Shown: in pieces, positions 1 through 9,040 of the stretch
How positions within the stretch are numbered: the stretch's first letter is position 1
Layout of the letters: each line of letters begins with the position of its first letter
From: SHYQ01 sp041674525
GTDB taxonomy: Bacteria > Chloroflexota > Dehalococcoidia > UBA2979
Assembly: GCA_041674525.1 (NCBI GenBank)
Contig: JBAYVN010000006.1
Location: forward strand, 1-57,256
Direction of reading: 5' to 3'
DNA: 57,256 bases
Position numbers and translations under genes: made by a program
The notes under the pieces: generated by a model
Database searches by the model: none
Told to the model about the DNA's origin: nothing
The model's input: only the letters and a program-made list of their open reading frames with translations

Positions 1-764
1 CGCAGCATCTCGGGCAGCCAATTGTTGATCGAGTGGTTGAAGACGAACGCGCCCACGGCCATCACCAGCACCACGCGCACCAGCGGGACATGCAGCAGCC
101 GCCGGAAGGACGCGAGCATGGCGTCCGGCGCCGTCGCCTGCTCACCCGCCCCGACGCCTCGAGGCTCGCGCGCCAGCACCAGCCAGGTGGCGGCGGCGGC
201 GGCGGCGATCGCGGCGAAGACGAGGAGCGTCGCGCGCCACGACTGGCCGGTGGCAGGCATGACCACGCTGTTGGCCGCCGACATCGACAGCAGGCTGCCG
301 ATCGACTGGGAGACGGTGTAGATGCCCAGCGCCAGGCCGACCTCGCGCTCCGCGAACCACGTCGCCACGAGTTTGGGGGCGCCGATCGAGATGAACGGAC
401 CGCCGAGGCCGAAGACCATGACCGCCAGCAGCATCGACGCCTGGTTCACGGCGAGCGCCCGGCAGACCTGCGAGATGGCGACGAACGCGATCCCGGCGAA
501 GATCGCACGACGGAGTCCGAAGCGGTCCATGATCGCGCCGGCCGGGATGGCGGCGAAGAGGTAGACGAACTGCCACGACCCCAGGGCGACGCCCATCTGG
601 CTCCGGGTCATGCCGGTGTCGTGGAGGATGGGCGTGATCAGCGGGGCGATCGCCGTCTGCACCATGCCGAACGAGCCGTACGCCAGGCAGATCAGCGCCA
701 GCATCACCCATCTGTACGGCGATGCTGCGGGCTCGTTCGCTGTCTGCACGCGGCTCCTCGTCAT
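1..764 (-). CDS. MFS transporter, C-terminus cut by window edge
   Basis: This is the N-terminal 254 codons of a major facilitator superfamily permease; the rest lies beyond the window start. Hydrophobic helices are visible from residue ~18 onward. The cytoplasmic loop after helix 2 carries the MFS motif A signature (GAIMDRFGLRR). A second half begins near residue 225 (VRVVLVMAVGAFVFNHSINN), so about seven of twelve helices are present. The ATG at 764 is used because it gives a short hydrophilic N-terminus directly before helix 1. The gene follows the RND pump gene by 69 bases on the same strand and is probably co-transcribed with it. The substrate cannot be predicted; a role in efflux or organic-anion uptake (oxalate/formate antiporter-like) is possible. 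Confidence 0.85.
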   Translation of the reverse strand, partial: MTRSRVQTANEPAASPYRWVMLALICLAYGSFGMVQTAIAPLITPILHDTGMTRSQMGVALGSWQFVYLFAAIPAGAIMDRFGLRRAIFAGIAFVAISQVCRALAVNQASMLLAVMVFGLGGPFISIGAPKLVATWFAEREVGLALGIYTVSQSIGSLLSMSAANSVVMPATGQSWRATLLVFAAIAAAAAATWLVLAREPRGVGAGEQATAPDAMLASFRRLLHVPLVRVVLVMAVGAFVFNHSINNWLPEML

Positions 765-833
765 TCGCTGCGAACTGGGAGCGCGTCCGGCCGGCGTTCA
801 CACTGCCGGGCACCGAGCCTGCGGCGGGACGCG

Positions 834-3800
834 CTAGGAGCCGCCGCCGGTCCCCGCACTGGTCACCGGCTCGCCGAGGAGCGTGGGTGCACCCTCGGGC
901 CCGTTCGCGTCATCGTGGATCAGCGGAGCCGTGCGCTCCAGTTGGCGGCGCTCGCCGGGCGGTGTGTGCTTCGCCCGTCCGAGGTTGCCCGCCCAGACGG
1001 ACAGGTCGTCGAAGAGCGTGTAGAGCGCGGGCACGACGATCAGCGTGAGGACCGTCGACGACACGAGCGCGCCGATCACGACCACCGCGATCGGCGCGCG
1101 CGACTCGGCGCCCTCCTCGAGCTTGAGCGCCAGCGGGAACATGCCGAAGACCATGGTCGCGGAGGTCATGAGGATCGGGCGCAGGCGGGTGCGGGCCGCC
1201 TCGGCCAGGGCCTCCGTGCGTCCCATGCCCTGCTCGCGCAGGGTGTTGGTGTAGTCGATGAGCAGGATGCTCGACTTGGCGACGAGGCCCTCGGCCATCA
1301 CGAGTCCGATGATCGAGAAGATGTTGAGGGTGTTGCCGGTGACGATCAGTGCCACCAGCGCTCCGACCAGGCCCAGGGGCACGGCCATCATGCGCACCAT
1401 GGGGTAGAACCACGACTGGTACAGCGCCACCAGCAGCATGTACTCCAGCACGATGGCCAGGATCAGCGCCTGCGACAGCGACGCCAGGGCCTGGTTCAAC
1501 GCCTGCACCTGCCCGCCGAGGGTGACTGCGTACCCGGGCGGCAACTCGAGCGTCGCGATCGCGGCCTTCAGGTCCGCGGCGACCGGGCCCAGGGAGCGTC
1601 CGCTGGCGACGCCTCGCAGCTGGAGCGTGCGGTTGCGATCCGTGCGCTGGATCTGCACCGGTCCGGTGCCGGGCACCACCCGCGCGATCTGAGCGAGCGT
1701 GACGATCCCGCCGGATGTGGCGGCGGTGCCCGTGGACCCGCCGGCGACGGGGATCGCCATCAGGTCATCCAGGCTCGCGCGGTTCTCCGCCGTGCCGATG
1801 ATCGTGATGTCCTCCTGTGGCTGCCCCGGGCGCCGGAGCGCGGTGACCGTGCTCCCCGTCAGGCTCGTGCGGAGGATCGTGGCGACGGACTGCGAGGTGA
1901 CACCCAGTTGCGCCATGCGCACGCGGTCGAGCTGGATGTGCAGCTCGGGCGATGCCTGCAGGCTGCTGCTCTGGAGCGCGCTGAGCGAGGGGACGGTAGC
2001 TCCCACCGCCTGCACCTGCGTCGCGATCTGCATCAGGGTGTTCAGGTCGGGGCCGCTGATCTGGACGCCGATGGAGTTGGTGCCGCCGCCCCCGCCGAGC
2101 GGACTGCTGATCGAGGCGGAGACCTGCGCGCCGGGAATCTCGCGGCCGAGCGCGCGGATCTGATCGGCGATCACCGCGGCCGAGCGGGTGCGCTCGCGCT
2201 TCGGGCCTATCTCCACGGCCAGGTTCGCCGATCCGCCGCCGCTCCCGCCGCCGCCGCTGACGGAGGTGAAGATGTTGCGCACCTCGGGGATCCGGCGGAG
2301 CGCGGCCTCCATCTCCCGGGCAGCGCCATCCACGGTGGCGAGCGAGGTGCCGGCGGGCATGCTGACGCCCACGCGCAGGTTGCCGTCGTCCTCCTGCGGG
2401 GCGTACTCAGTGCTGATGGCGCCGAAGCGGACCAGCAGCGCGCAGACGGCGATCATGCTCACCGCGCCCGCGGTCACCAGCCAGCGCACGCGTACCATGA
2501 CCGGCACGGACCCCGCCACCAGGTTGCCCAGCCGCAGGAAGCCGCGATCCCACCACTGCCCGAAGCGCCCCAGCGGTCCGTCCGAGCGAGGCTCGTGCCG
2601 CATCCAGCGCGAGGCGACCATCGGCGTGAGCGTGAACGAGATGATCAGCGAGAGCAGGGTCGCGATCACGATGGTGAGGCCGTACTGGCGGAACAGCTGC
2701 CCCACGGTGCCCGACACGAAGGCGATGGGGGCGTAGACGATGATGTCGGCCAGCGTGATGGCGATCGCGGCCAGGCCGATCTCGCTGCGGCCGTTGAGGG
2801 CCGCGTGGATCGGCGACTCGCCGAGCTCGAGGTGACGGTGGATGTTCTCGAGCACGACGATCGAGTCGTCCACGAGGATGCCGATCATCAGCGCCAGGGC
2901 CATCAGCGTCATGATGTTCAGCGTGAAGCCCAGCGCGAACATGAACAGGAACGTGCTCACGAGCACGATCGGGATCGCGAAGAGCACGATCAACGTGTTC
3001 CGCCACTGGTGCAGGAACAGCAGCATGACGAAGCCCACCAGTGCGATCGCGATCACCAGGTCGCGCTGGATCGCATCCAGCGACGAGCGTGTGAAGATCG
3101 AGTTGTCGTTCGTGATCTGCAGCTGCGTGTCCTGCGGGAGGAGCTCCTGCAGCTGTGCGAGCTTCGCCTTGACGTCCGTGGCCACCTGCAGCTCGTTGGC
3201 GTCGGACTGCTTCACCACGGTCAGACCCACGGCCTCCACGCCGTTCATCCGCTGCAGCTGACGCTGCACCTTGTTCGTCTCCACGATGGTGGCGACGTCG
3301 CGGAGCAGCACCGGTCCGCCGGTGGCGGATTGCAGCACGACGAGCTGCTCCAGCGCGGGAACCTGGTCGATGGCCCCCACGGAGCGCATGTTCAGGGTCT
3401 TCGCGCCGGTGTCCAGCGATCCGACCGGCGCGGTGACGTTCGCCGCAGTCAGCGCCGTGGAGATCTGCTGGATCGTCACGCCGTACGCGGCCAGCCTCGC
3501 GTAGTCGACCTGCACCTGGATCTCGCGCTGGAGGCCGCCGGAGATCGAGACGCTCGCGACGCCGGGAACGGACTGGAGCGCGGGCTGCAGGCTGGTGTTC
3601 GCGAGATCGAAGAGTTGCTCGAGCGGCGCCCCGCTGAGCGCGATGTTCAGGATCGGACTCGCGTTCGGGTCGGCCTTGAAGATCGTGGGGTCGGTCGCAT
3701 CAGCCGGGAGCTGGCGGCGCACCGCCGCGACGCGCCGGCCGACCTCGAGCGCGGCGGCATCGATGTTCGTGCCGTTCGCGAAGCTGATCGTGACGGACGC

Positions 3801-4064
3801 GCGCCCCTCGCTGGAGCTCGACGAGACGGAGGTCACGCCCGAGAGGCCGGACACCGCGTTCTCGAGGGGCTGCGTCACCAGCAGCTCGACGTCCTGCGCG
3901 GATGCCTGCGGATACGAGACGTTGATCCCGAGGAACGGGACGTCGATCGGCGGCAGGCGGTCGACACGGAGGTGGGTGTACGAGATCGCGCCCATCAGCG
4001 CGATCCCCAGGATCACCATGAGGACCGTGAGCGGACGCTGGATGGCCAGCCGCGTGAGGCCCAT
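834..4064 (-). CDS. RND efflux transporter (AcrB/HAE1 family)
   Basis: This 1076-residue inner-membrane proton-driven exporter has the usual length and two-fold repeat of AcrB-type pumps. Helix 1 is at residues 11-30. A large extracytoplasmic porter domain follows, then helices 2-6 from ~335. TM4 holds the proton-relay aspartates D399-D400 in ILVDDSIVVLENIHR. The second half repeats this layout, with the relay lysine in the TM10 segment MAEGLVAKSSILLIDY. Neither a membrane-fusion protein nor an outer-membrane channel gene is nearby; the MFS gene follows instead. This suggests either a single-membrane cell or partner genes elsewhere. A drug or lipid substrate is likely but not specified by sequence. 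The start at 4064 is immediately before the conserved N-terminal helix. Confidence 0.95.
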   Translation of the reverse strand: MGLTRLAIQRPLTVLMVILGIALMGAISYTHLRVDRLPPIDVPFLGINVSYPQASAQDVELLVTQPLENAVSGLSGVTSVSSSSSEGRASVTISFANGTNIDAAALEVGRRVAAVRRQLPADATDPTIFKADPNASPILNIALSGAPLEQLFDLANTSLQPALQSVPGVASVSISGGLQREIQVQVDYARLAAYGVTIQQISTALTAANVTAPVGSLDTGAKTLNMRSVGAIDQVPALEQLVVLQSATGGPVLLRDVATIVETNKVQRQLQRMNGVEAVGLTVVKQSDANELQVATDVKAKLAQLQELLPQDTQLQITNDNSIFTRSSLDAIQRDLVIAIALVGFVMLLFLHQWRNTLIVLFAIPIVLVSTFLFMFALGFTLNIMTLMALALMIGILVDDSIVVLENIHRHLELGESPIHAALNGRSEIGLAAIAITLADIIVYAPIAFVSGTVGQLFRQYGLTIVIATLLSLIISFTLTPMVASRWMRHEPRSDGPLGRFGQWWDRGFLRLGNLVAGSVPVMVRVRWLVTAGAVSMIAVCALLVRFGAISTEYAPQEDDGNLRVGVSMPAGTSLATVDGAAREMEAALRRIPEVRNIFTSVSGGGGSGGGSANLAVEIGPKRERTRSAAVIADQIRALGREIPGAQVSASISSPLGGGGGTNSIGVQISGPDLNTLMQIATQVQAVGATVPSLSALQSSSLQASPELHIQLDRVRMAQLGVTSQSVATILRTSLTGSTVTALRRPGQPQEDITIIGTAENRASLDDLMAIPVAGGSTGTAATSGGIVTLAQIARVVPGTGPVQIQRTDRNRTLQLRGVASGRSLGPVAADLKAAIATLELPPGYAVTLGGQVQALNQALASLSQALILAIVLEYMLLVALYQSWFYPMVRMMAVPLGLVGALVALIVTGNTLNIFSIIGLVMAEGLVAKSSILLIDYTNTLREQGMGRTEALAEAARTRLRPILMTSATMVFGMFPLALKLEEGAESRAPIAVVVIGALVSSTVLTLIVVPALYTLFDDLSVWAGNLGRAKHTPPGERRQLERTAPLIHDDANGPEGAPTLLGEPVTSAGTGGGS

Positions 4065-4239
4065 CGTGCTCGCTCTCCGCTCCGCCTGCGGGTCCCGGTC
4101 CCGGGAGGCTCGAATTCACGGAACGATACTCGATCGCCGACTCAGCCGCTTGCGGCCGCAGGAGGCGGCGCAGCCCGCATGGCGGCGGTGTGATTGAATG
4201 AGCGCGGCGTCCGCGACCCGGCGCCTGGAGGGGCACGCC

Positions 4240-5001
4240 GTGGACGCGATCCAACTGGTTGGGCTGGGGCTGGCCGCGGGTCTGGCCGGCGCCGTGAACG
4301 CCGTCGCCGGGGGCGGGACGCTGATCTCCTTCCCCTCGCTGCTCGCCGCCGGGCTCACGGCGAAGGTGGCGAACATGACGAGCACCGTCGCCATCTGGCC
4401 GGGAACCGTCGGCGGGTCGCTTGCCTACCGGCGGGAGATCTCGGAGCGGGTGCCCCGCCTGCAGCGCCTCAGCCTGCCGAGCGTGGCGGGCGCCCTGCTG
4501 GGGTCGGTCCTGCTCTGGGTATCCACGGACCGCGTCTTCAACTCGGTGGTGCCGTTCCTGATCATCTTCGCCAGCCTGGTGCTCGCGGCGAATTCGCGGC
4601 TGTCCCGGCTGGCGGTGCGGCACGGACTCGCCTCCGAGCATGGCGCGCACGTCCCGGCCGGCATGTACATCGTGATGTTCCTGGTGGGGGTCTACGGGGG
4701 CTACTTCGGGGCGGGCATCGGCATCCTGATGCTCGCGGCGATCAGCATCCTCGCGCCGGACGATCTGCAGCACTCGAACGCCGTGAAGGGCCTGCTGGGG
4801 CTGCTGATCAACTTCACCGCGGTGGTCGTCTTCGCCGTCTCCGGGCTCGTCGAGTGGCTGCCCGCCGCCGTGATGGCAGTGGGCGCGATCCTCGGCGGCT
4901 ACGGCGGGGTCAGCGTCGCCCGCCGGATCAACTCCAACGTGCTCCGCGCGATGATCGTGGTCTGGGGCCTGTTCATGGGCGTCTGGCTGCTGCTCACCTA
5001 G
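4240..5001 (+). CDS. TauE/SafE family sulfite/anion exporter
   Basis: This 253-residue integral membrane permease of the TauE/SafE (DUF81) family moves sulfite, sulfoacetate or other anions across the cytoplasmic membrane. The family signature is seen in both halves: AVNAVAGGGTLISFPSLL near the N-terminus and GGYFGAGIGILML in the middle. About eight helices can be drawn. The GTG at 4240 is chosen because a strong ribosome-binding site (GGAGGGG, 4227-4233) lies 6 bases upstream; the in-frame ATG at 4198 would add 14 non-hydrophobic residues without a good site. The gene is divergent from the RND pump. No sulfur-metabolism genes are adjacent, so the substrate stays open. Confidence 0.88.
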   Translation: MDAIQLVGLGLAAGLAGAVNAVAGGGTLISFPSLLAAGLTAKVANMTSTVAIWPGTVGGSLAYRREISERVPRLQRLSLPSVAGALLGSVLLWVSTDRVFNSVVPFLIIFASLVLAANSRLSRLAVRHGLASEHGAHVPAGMYIVMFLVGVYGGYFGAGIGILMLAAISILAPDDLQHSNAVKGLLGLLINFTAVVVFAVSGLVEWLPAAVMAVGAILGGYGGVSVARRINSNVLRAMIVVWGLFMGVWLLLT

Positions 5002-5063
5002 CTTCCCCCCGGGGCGCCCTCCCCCGCTCGGCCGCGCGGCGATCACGGCGAGCGCGCCGTCGC

Positions 5064-5069
5064 TATGAT
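5064..5069 (+). promoter_or_regulatory. candidate -10 element (TATGAT)
   Basis: TATGAT stands out in a GC-rich gap, 63 bases before the E1 alpha start codon. It shares the form CGMTAYRAT with elements at 18562 and 50335. No convincing -35 box is visible. This is pattern-based inference. Confidence 0.35.
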
Positions 5070-5131
5070 GCGGGTGCGCCGCACGCCTCCCCGCGGGACG
5101 GGCCGGCGCCGATCGCAAGGAGGGGTGACGC

Positions 5132-6112
5132 ATGACGACCGGGGCCGCGGAGACGCTCGACAGCGAGCAGTTGCTGTACATGTTCCGCAGGATGGTGACC
5201 ATCCGCGAGTTCGAGGAGGCGGCGGGCCGCCTCGCCGAGCAGGCGCGGATCCCCGGCGCCGTCCACCTGTACGCCGGCGAGGAGGCCGTCGCCGTGGGCG
5301 TCTGCAGCGCGCTGGAGGCCTCGGACGCCATCACCAGCACCCACCGCGGCCACGGCCACTGCATCGCGAAGGGCGGCGATGTGCGCCTGATGTTCGCGGA
5401 GCTGCTGGGCAAGGCGACGGGGTACAACCACGGCAAGGGTGGCTCCATGCACATCGCGGACGTGGAGATCGGCATCCTCGGCGCGAACGGGATCGTCGGC
5501 GGGGGCCCGCCGATCGCCATCGGCGCGGCGTTCGCGGCGAAGTACCAGAAGCAGGGCGGCGTGGCCGTCTGCTTCTCCGGCGACGGATCGACGAACGAGG
5601 GCACGTGGCACGAGGCGATGAACTTCGCGGCACTCTTCAAGCTCCCGGCGATCTTCGTCGTGGAGAACAACCACTGGGGGGAGTTCACGCGGCAGGAGGC
5701 GCAGGGCGCGATCGCGCAGCTCTCGTTGCGCGCGGCCTCGTACGGCATGCCCGGCGTGACGGTGGACGGGCAAGACGTGGTCGCGGTGCACGCCGCTGCC
5801 CGCGAGGCGGTCGACCGCGCGCGGCGCGGCGAGGGGCCCTCGCTCATCGAGTGCGACACGTACCGCTTCTACAACCACACCGGAATGAGCGAGGGCGACC
5901 CGCGACCGCGCGAGGAGCGCGAGCGCTGGCGTGCTCGCGATCCGCTGGCGATCGTGCGCGGTGTGCTGGAGCAGCGCGCGATCCTCTCCGGCGCCGGCGC
6001 CGACCGGGTGGTGGAGGAGGTCCGCCGCGAGATCGAGGAGGCCGTGCGCTTCGCGGAGTCCTCGCCCGAGCCCGATCCCGCCGACCTGCTCACGGACGTC
6101 TACACCGTCTAG
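5132..6112 (+). CDS. 2-oxoacid dehydrogenase E1 component, alpha subunit
   Basis: This 326-residue protein is the thiamine diphosphate-binding half of a heterotetrameric E1 that decarboxylates a 2-oxoacid (pyruvate, branched-chain oxoacids) or acetoin. The ThDP/Mg motif begins at GDG 150-152 and ends at NN 179-180, the standard spacing. The conserved HRGHGH (71-76) and GKGGSMHI (101-108) segments of PdhA/AcoA are intact. RBS AAGGAGGGG precedes the ATG by about six bases. It is the first gene of a three-gene set with E1 beta and E2. The GKGGSMH form resembles acetoin dehydrogenase AcoA and PdhA more than BkdA, but sequence alone does not settle the substrate. Confidence 0.93.
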   Translation: MTTGAAETLDSEQLLYMFRRMVTIREFEEAAGRLAEQARIPGAVHLYAGEEAVAVGVCSALEASDAITSTHRGHGHCIAKGGDVRLMFAELLGKATGYNHGKGGSMHIADVEIGILGANGIVGGGPPIAIGAAFAAKYQKQGGVAVCFSGDGSTNEGTWHEAMNFAALFKLPAIFVVENNHWGEFTRQEAQGAIAQLSLRAASYGMPGVTVDGQDVVAVHAAAREAVDRARRGEGPSLIECDTYRFYNHTGMSEGDPRPREERERWRARDPLAIVRGVLEQRAILSGAGADRVVEEVRREIEEAVRFAESSPEPDPADLLTDVYTV

Positions 6113-6156
6113 CGCACGCTGCACCGCGTGCCCCCTCGCTCCGAAGGAGTCCGACC

Positions 6157-7158
6157 ATGACGACCGCCACCCCCACTGGCACCCGCGAGCTCACCTACCT
6201 GCGCGCGATCAACGAGGCGATCATGCTGGAGATGGAGCGCGACCCACGCGTGTTCATCGCCGGCATCGACCTCGCGGCGCGGGGCGACGTGTTCGGCACG
6301 ACGGCGGGCATCCTGCCGCGGTTCGGGCCGGACCGCATCATCGACACGCCGATCTCGGAGAACGCGATCGCCGGGCTGGCGATCGGCGCGGCGGCGCGCG
6401 GGCTGCGTCCCGTGGTGTCGCTGATGTTCATGGATTTCATCGGCGTCTGCTACGACCAGATCCTGAACCAGATGGCGAAGATGAAGTACATGTTCGGCGG
6501 CAAGGTGAGCCTGCCGCTGACGGTGCTCGTCAACGCCGGCGCCGGGTCGAGCATGGCCGCCCAGCACTCCCAGTCGCTGGAGGCGCTGCTGTGCCACATC
6601 CCAGGGCTGAAGGTCGTGATGCCGAGCATGGCGGACGATGCGAAGGGCCTGATGACCGCGGCCATGCGCGACGACAACCCGGTGTTCGTGGTGCTGCACA
6701 AGCGCTGCGCACGCCTCGCGGGCGCCGTGCCCGAGGGCGAGTACGTGGTGCCGCTGGGCAAGGCGACCGTGGTCCGCGAGGGGCGCGACGCCACGGTGAT
6801 CGCCACGGCGTACATGGTGCACGAGGCGCTGCGCGCCGCCGAGCGCCTCGCCGCGCGCGGCATCGAGATCGAGATCGTGGACCCGCGCTCGCTGTCGCCG
6901 TTGGACACGCAGACGCTGGTCGCGTCCGTGCAGAAGACGCACCGCGTGCTGACGGTGCAGGAGGCGGTGGAGTTCGGCGGCTTCGGCGGCGAGATCACGG
7001 CGCAGATCGCCCAGCACGCGTTCGACTACCTGGACGCCCCACCCCTGCGGCTGGGCGCGCCATTCAGCCCCGTGCCGTACAGCCCGGTGCTGGAGCGCGA
7101 GTGGCTGGTGAACGCCGAGCGCATCCATGACGCCGTCGTCTCGCTGGTCGAGGGCTAA
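6157..7158 (+). CDS. 2-oxoacid dehydrogenase E1 component, beta subunit
   Basis: This 333-residue transketolase-like subunit pairs with the preceding E1 alpha to form the active site and contact E2. It starts with the typical TYLRAINEAIMLEMERD region. It carries DTPISENAIAGLAIGAA (pyrimidine-binding domain with the catalytic Glu) and the C-terminal transketolase domain ending VLEREWLVNAERI. The ATG at 6157 has the RBS AAGGAG (6144-6149) seven bases upstream. The reading frame stays open upstream without homology, so this start is well supported. The gap to E1 alpha is 44 bases and the E2 start codon begins 3 bases after its stop, indicating one transcript. Confidence 0.94.
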   Translation: MTTATPTGTRELTYLRAINEAIMLEMERDPRVFIAGIDLAARGDVFGTTAGILPRFGPDRIIDTPISENAIAGLAIGAAARGLRPVVSLMFMDFIGVCYDQILNQMAKMKYMFGGKVSLPLTVLVNAGAGSSMAAQHSQSLEALLCHIPGLKVVMPSMADDAKGLMTAAMRDDNPVFVVLHKRCARLAGAVPEGEYVVPLGKATVVREGRDATVIATAYMVHEALRAAERLAARGIEIEIVDPRSLSPLDTQTLVASVQKTHRVLTVQEAVEFGGFGGEITAQIAQHAFDYLDAPPLRLGAPFSPVPYSPVLEREWLVNAERIHDAVVSLVEG

Positions 7159-7161
7159 CGT

Positions 7162-8385
7162 ATGGCGAAGGCGATCTACCTCCCCAAGATCGGCATGACC
7201 ATGGAGGAGGGCACCCTCGTGCGCTGGCTGGTGGCGGAGGGCGCCGCCGTGGCCCCGGGCCAGCCGGTCTTCGAGCTGGAGACGGCGAAGGCGATCGTGG
7301 AGGTGGAGGCGGACGGCGAGGGCACGCTGCGCCGTCTTGCCGCCGAGGGCGTCACGCTGCCCCCGGGCGCCGTCGTGGGTGCGCTGCTCGCGGCGGGCGA
7401 GACCGAGGTGCCCGCTGAGATCCGCGCGATGGCCGGAGGCGTCGGGACCGCCGCCGGGACCGCCAACCCTTCCGCCCCGGCGCCCGTCGCGGCGACGACC
7501 ACTCCCGGCGACCCGAGCGGGCGCGCCGCCGCGAGCCCGGCCGCGAGGCGGCTCGCGCGCGAGCTCGGCGTCGACCTCGATCGTGTCCGCGGCACCGGCC
7601 CCGGCGGCCGGGTCGTCGAGGCGGATATCCGTGCGGCTGCAGCCGACCTCGCGGCGCCGGTCGCGGGGTCCGCACCCGCATCGCCCGCCGTCGCCGCTGC
7701 CGGGGGCACGCGGGAGGCGTACTCCGGGCGCCGCCGGATGATCGGCGAGCGGATGCACGCCAGCCTGCAGTCCATGGCCCAACTCACGCTCTCCTCGGAG
7801 ACGCGCGTCGATGCCGCCATGGAGATGCTGCACGGCCTCAACCGCGAGTGGCGCGCGCAGCGCGTCGCCGTCACGCTCTCCGTGCTCGTGCTGCGCGCCT
7901 CCGCGATCGCCCTCCGCGATCACCCGCGCCTGAACGCGCGCATCGAGGGCGACGCGGTGGTGCTGATGGACGAGGTGCACCTCGGGCTCGCGGTGGATGA
8001 TCCCGCGGGGCTGGTGGTGCCCGTGGTGCGACACGCCGACCGGCTGTCGCTGCAGGAGACGGCGCGCGCCGTCGCGGACCTCGTGGACCGCACGAAGGAG
8101 CACCGCGTCTCGCCAGACGAGCTGGAGGGCGCGACGTTCACGGTGACGGCGCTGGACGGCACCGTGGTGGACGCGTTCACGCCGGTGATCAACCCGCCGC
8201 AGGCCGCGATCCTCGGCCTCGGCCGGGTGCGCGAGGTCGCGGTGATCGAGGACGGCGCAGTGCGCATCGGGCGCGTCGCCGCGCTGAGCCTCACGTTCGA
8301 CCATCGCGTGCTGGACGGCTCGCCCGCCGCGCGCTTCCTCGGGCGGGTGGCGGAGCTCCTCGCGCGACCCTACCTGCTGATGTAG
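7162..8385 (+). CDS. 2-oxoacid dehydrogenase E2 (dihydrolipoamide acyltransferase)
   Basis: This 407-residue core acyltransferase has three parts. A lipoyl domain spans residues 1-77, with lipoylated K43 in ELETAKAIVEVEA; the usual ETDKA is ETAKA here. An Ala/Pro-rich linker leads to a peripheral subunit-binding domain (~115-155, ASPAARRLARELGVDLDRVRGTGPGGRVVE). The catalytic domain from ~185 has active-site H381 and D385 in DHRVLDG. A single lipoyl domain is normal for AcoC and Gram-positive-type E2s. It is separated by 3 bases from E1 beta. The E3 dihydrolipoamide dehydrogenase is not in the window and must be supplied from elsewhere. Confidence 0.93.
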   Translation: MAKAIYLPKIGMTMEEGTLVRWLVAEGAAVAPGQPVFELETAKAIVEVEADGEGTLRRLAAEGVTLPPGAVVGALLAAGETEVPAEIRAMAGGVGTAAGTANPSAPAPVAATTTPGDPSGRAAASPAARRLARELGVDLDRVRGTGPGGRVVEADIRAAAADLAAPVAGSAPASPAVAAAGGTREAYSGRRRMIGERMHASLQSMAQLTLSSETRVDAAMEMLHGLNREWRAQRVAVTLSVLVLRASAIALRDHPRLNARIEGDAVVLMDEVHLGLAVDDPAGLVVPVVRHADRLSLQETARAVADLVDRTKEHRVSPDELEGATFTVTALDGTVVDAFTPVINPPQAAILGLGRVREVAVIEDGAVRIGRVAALSLTFDHRVLDGSPAARFLGRVAELLARPYLLM

Positions 8386-8504
8386 CAGTCTGTGTCGTGG
8401 GCGAATCTCGCTGGCTGATGGAGGAAGCCGCGGGCGGTCACCGGGCACTCCCCGGCGCGACGTCCCCGCGCTCCCTCGAGATCTGGTGCCCGATCCCCAG
8501 TGCC

Positions 8505-8534
8505 GCGATTTCCGGAACTGCGATATCCGGTACC
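8505..8534 (+). promoter_or_regulatory. tandem 15-bp repeat, possible operator
   Basis: Two adjacent 15-mers, GCGATTTCCGGAACT and GCGATATCCGGTACC, match at 12 of 15 positions and end 8 bases before the ATG at 8543. Inside them CCGGA and TCCGG form an inverted pair 9 bases apart. Position and symmetry suggest a repressor or activator site for the copper-type operon that follows. The binding protein is unknown. Confidence 0.4.
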
Positions 8535-8542
8535 ATCGCACC

Positions 8543-8980
8543 ATGACGCGCACCCTCACACGGCTCGCTGCCCGCATGGACCGGGGGATCCTCCCCCGGC
8601 TGCTCGTCGCACTCGCCGTCGTTGGGCTGATCGCGCCATCCGCGGCGGCATACGCCGGCCCGGATGGCGCGGCGTGGTTCCCGGAGCACGGCCACATCTT
8701 CCTCAGCAGCGCCGCCGCCGCCCGCCCGCACGCACACCCCTGGGACACGCACCCCGCCCACGCCGGTACCGCGTCCGGTGATTCCGAGGTGCCGTCCGCA
8801 GGCAGCGGGCTCGTGTTCACCGTCAGCGACCTCGGCACGCTGAGCGCCGTCGCGACCGTCGCGCTGCCCGCGCACGTGCTGCTGCCCGCCGTCGCGTGGC
8901 GGACGCACACGCTCGAGGCCCTGCGGATCGCCGCGTTCGGCCGGATCCCCGCGCCGCTGGTCCCTCCGCCGCAGGCCTAG
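8543..8980 (+). CDS. small His-rich exported/membrane protein
   Basis: No family was recognised. The 145-residue product has an N-terminal signal or anchor helix (residues ~18-37, after Arg residues at 11, 14 and 19). A His-rich segment follows, with six histidines at 49, 51, 63, 65, 70 and 73, then a second hydrophobic stretch (~95-118) and a short basic and proline-rich tail. The ATG at 8543 is preferred over 8486 because the upstream residues look non-coding and overlap the tandem repeat. Two genes with clear copper-protein features follow at once, so metal (copper) binding outside the membrane is a reasonable inference. The length and two-helix topology suit a small metallochaperone or sensor-like protein. 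Confidence 0.7.
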   Translation: MTRTLTRLAARMDRGILPRLLVALAVVGLIAPSAAAYAGPDGAAWFPEHGHIFLSSAAAARPHAHPWDTHPAHAGTASGDSEVPSAGSGLVFTVSDLGTLSAVATVALPAHVLLPAVAWRTHTLEALRIAAFGRIPAPLVPPPQA

Positions 8981-9040
8981 ACCGCCGCGGGTCACCCGCA
9001 TGGTCGAATCGCCTGTGTGTTATGTCCTGAGGAGGACCAG

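Noticed and set aside
142..813. A 223-codon minus-strand ORF at the window start
   Set aside because: Another minus-strand frame (start 764) encodes a clear MFS transporter over the same bases; the ORF is out of frame and Arg-rich.
33..4193. A 1386-codon plus-strand open frame opposite the RND pump
   Set aside because: Its translation is rich in Arg, His and Asp with no hydrophobic or domain pattern; it is a GC-driven shadow of the minus-strand pump and MFS genes.
5065..6156. N-terminal extension of the E1 beta frame over E1 alpha
   Set aside because: The extension overlaps E1 alpha in another frame and lacks homology; a strong ribosome-binding site marks ATG 6157.
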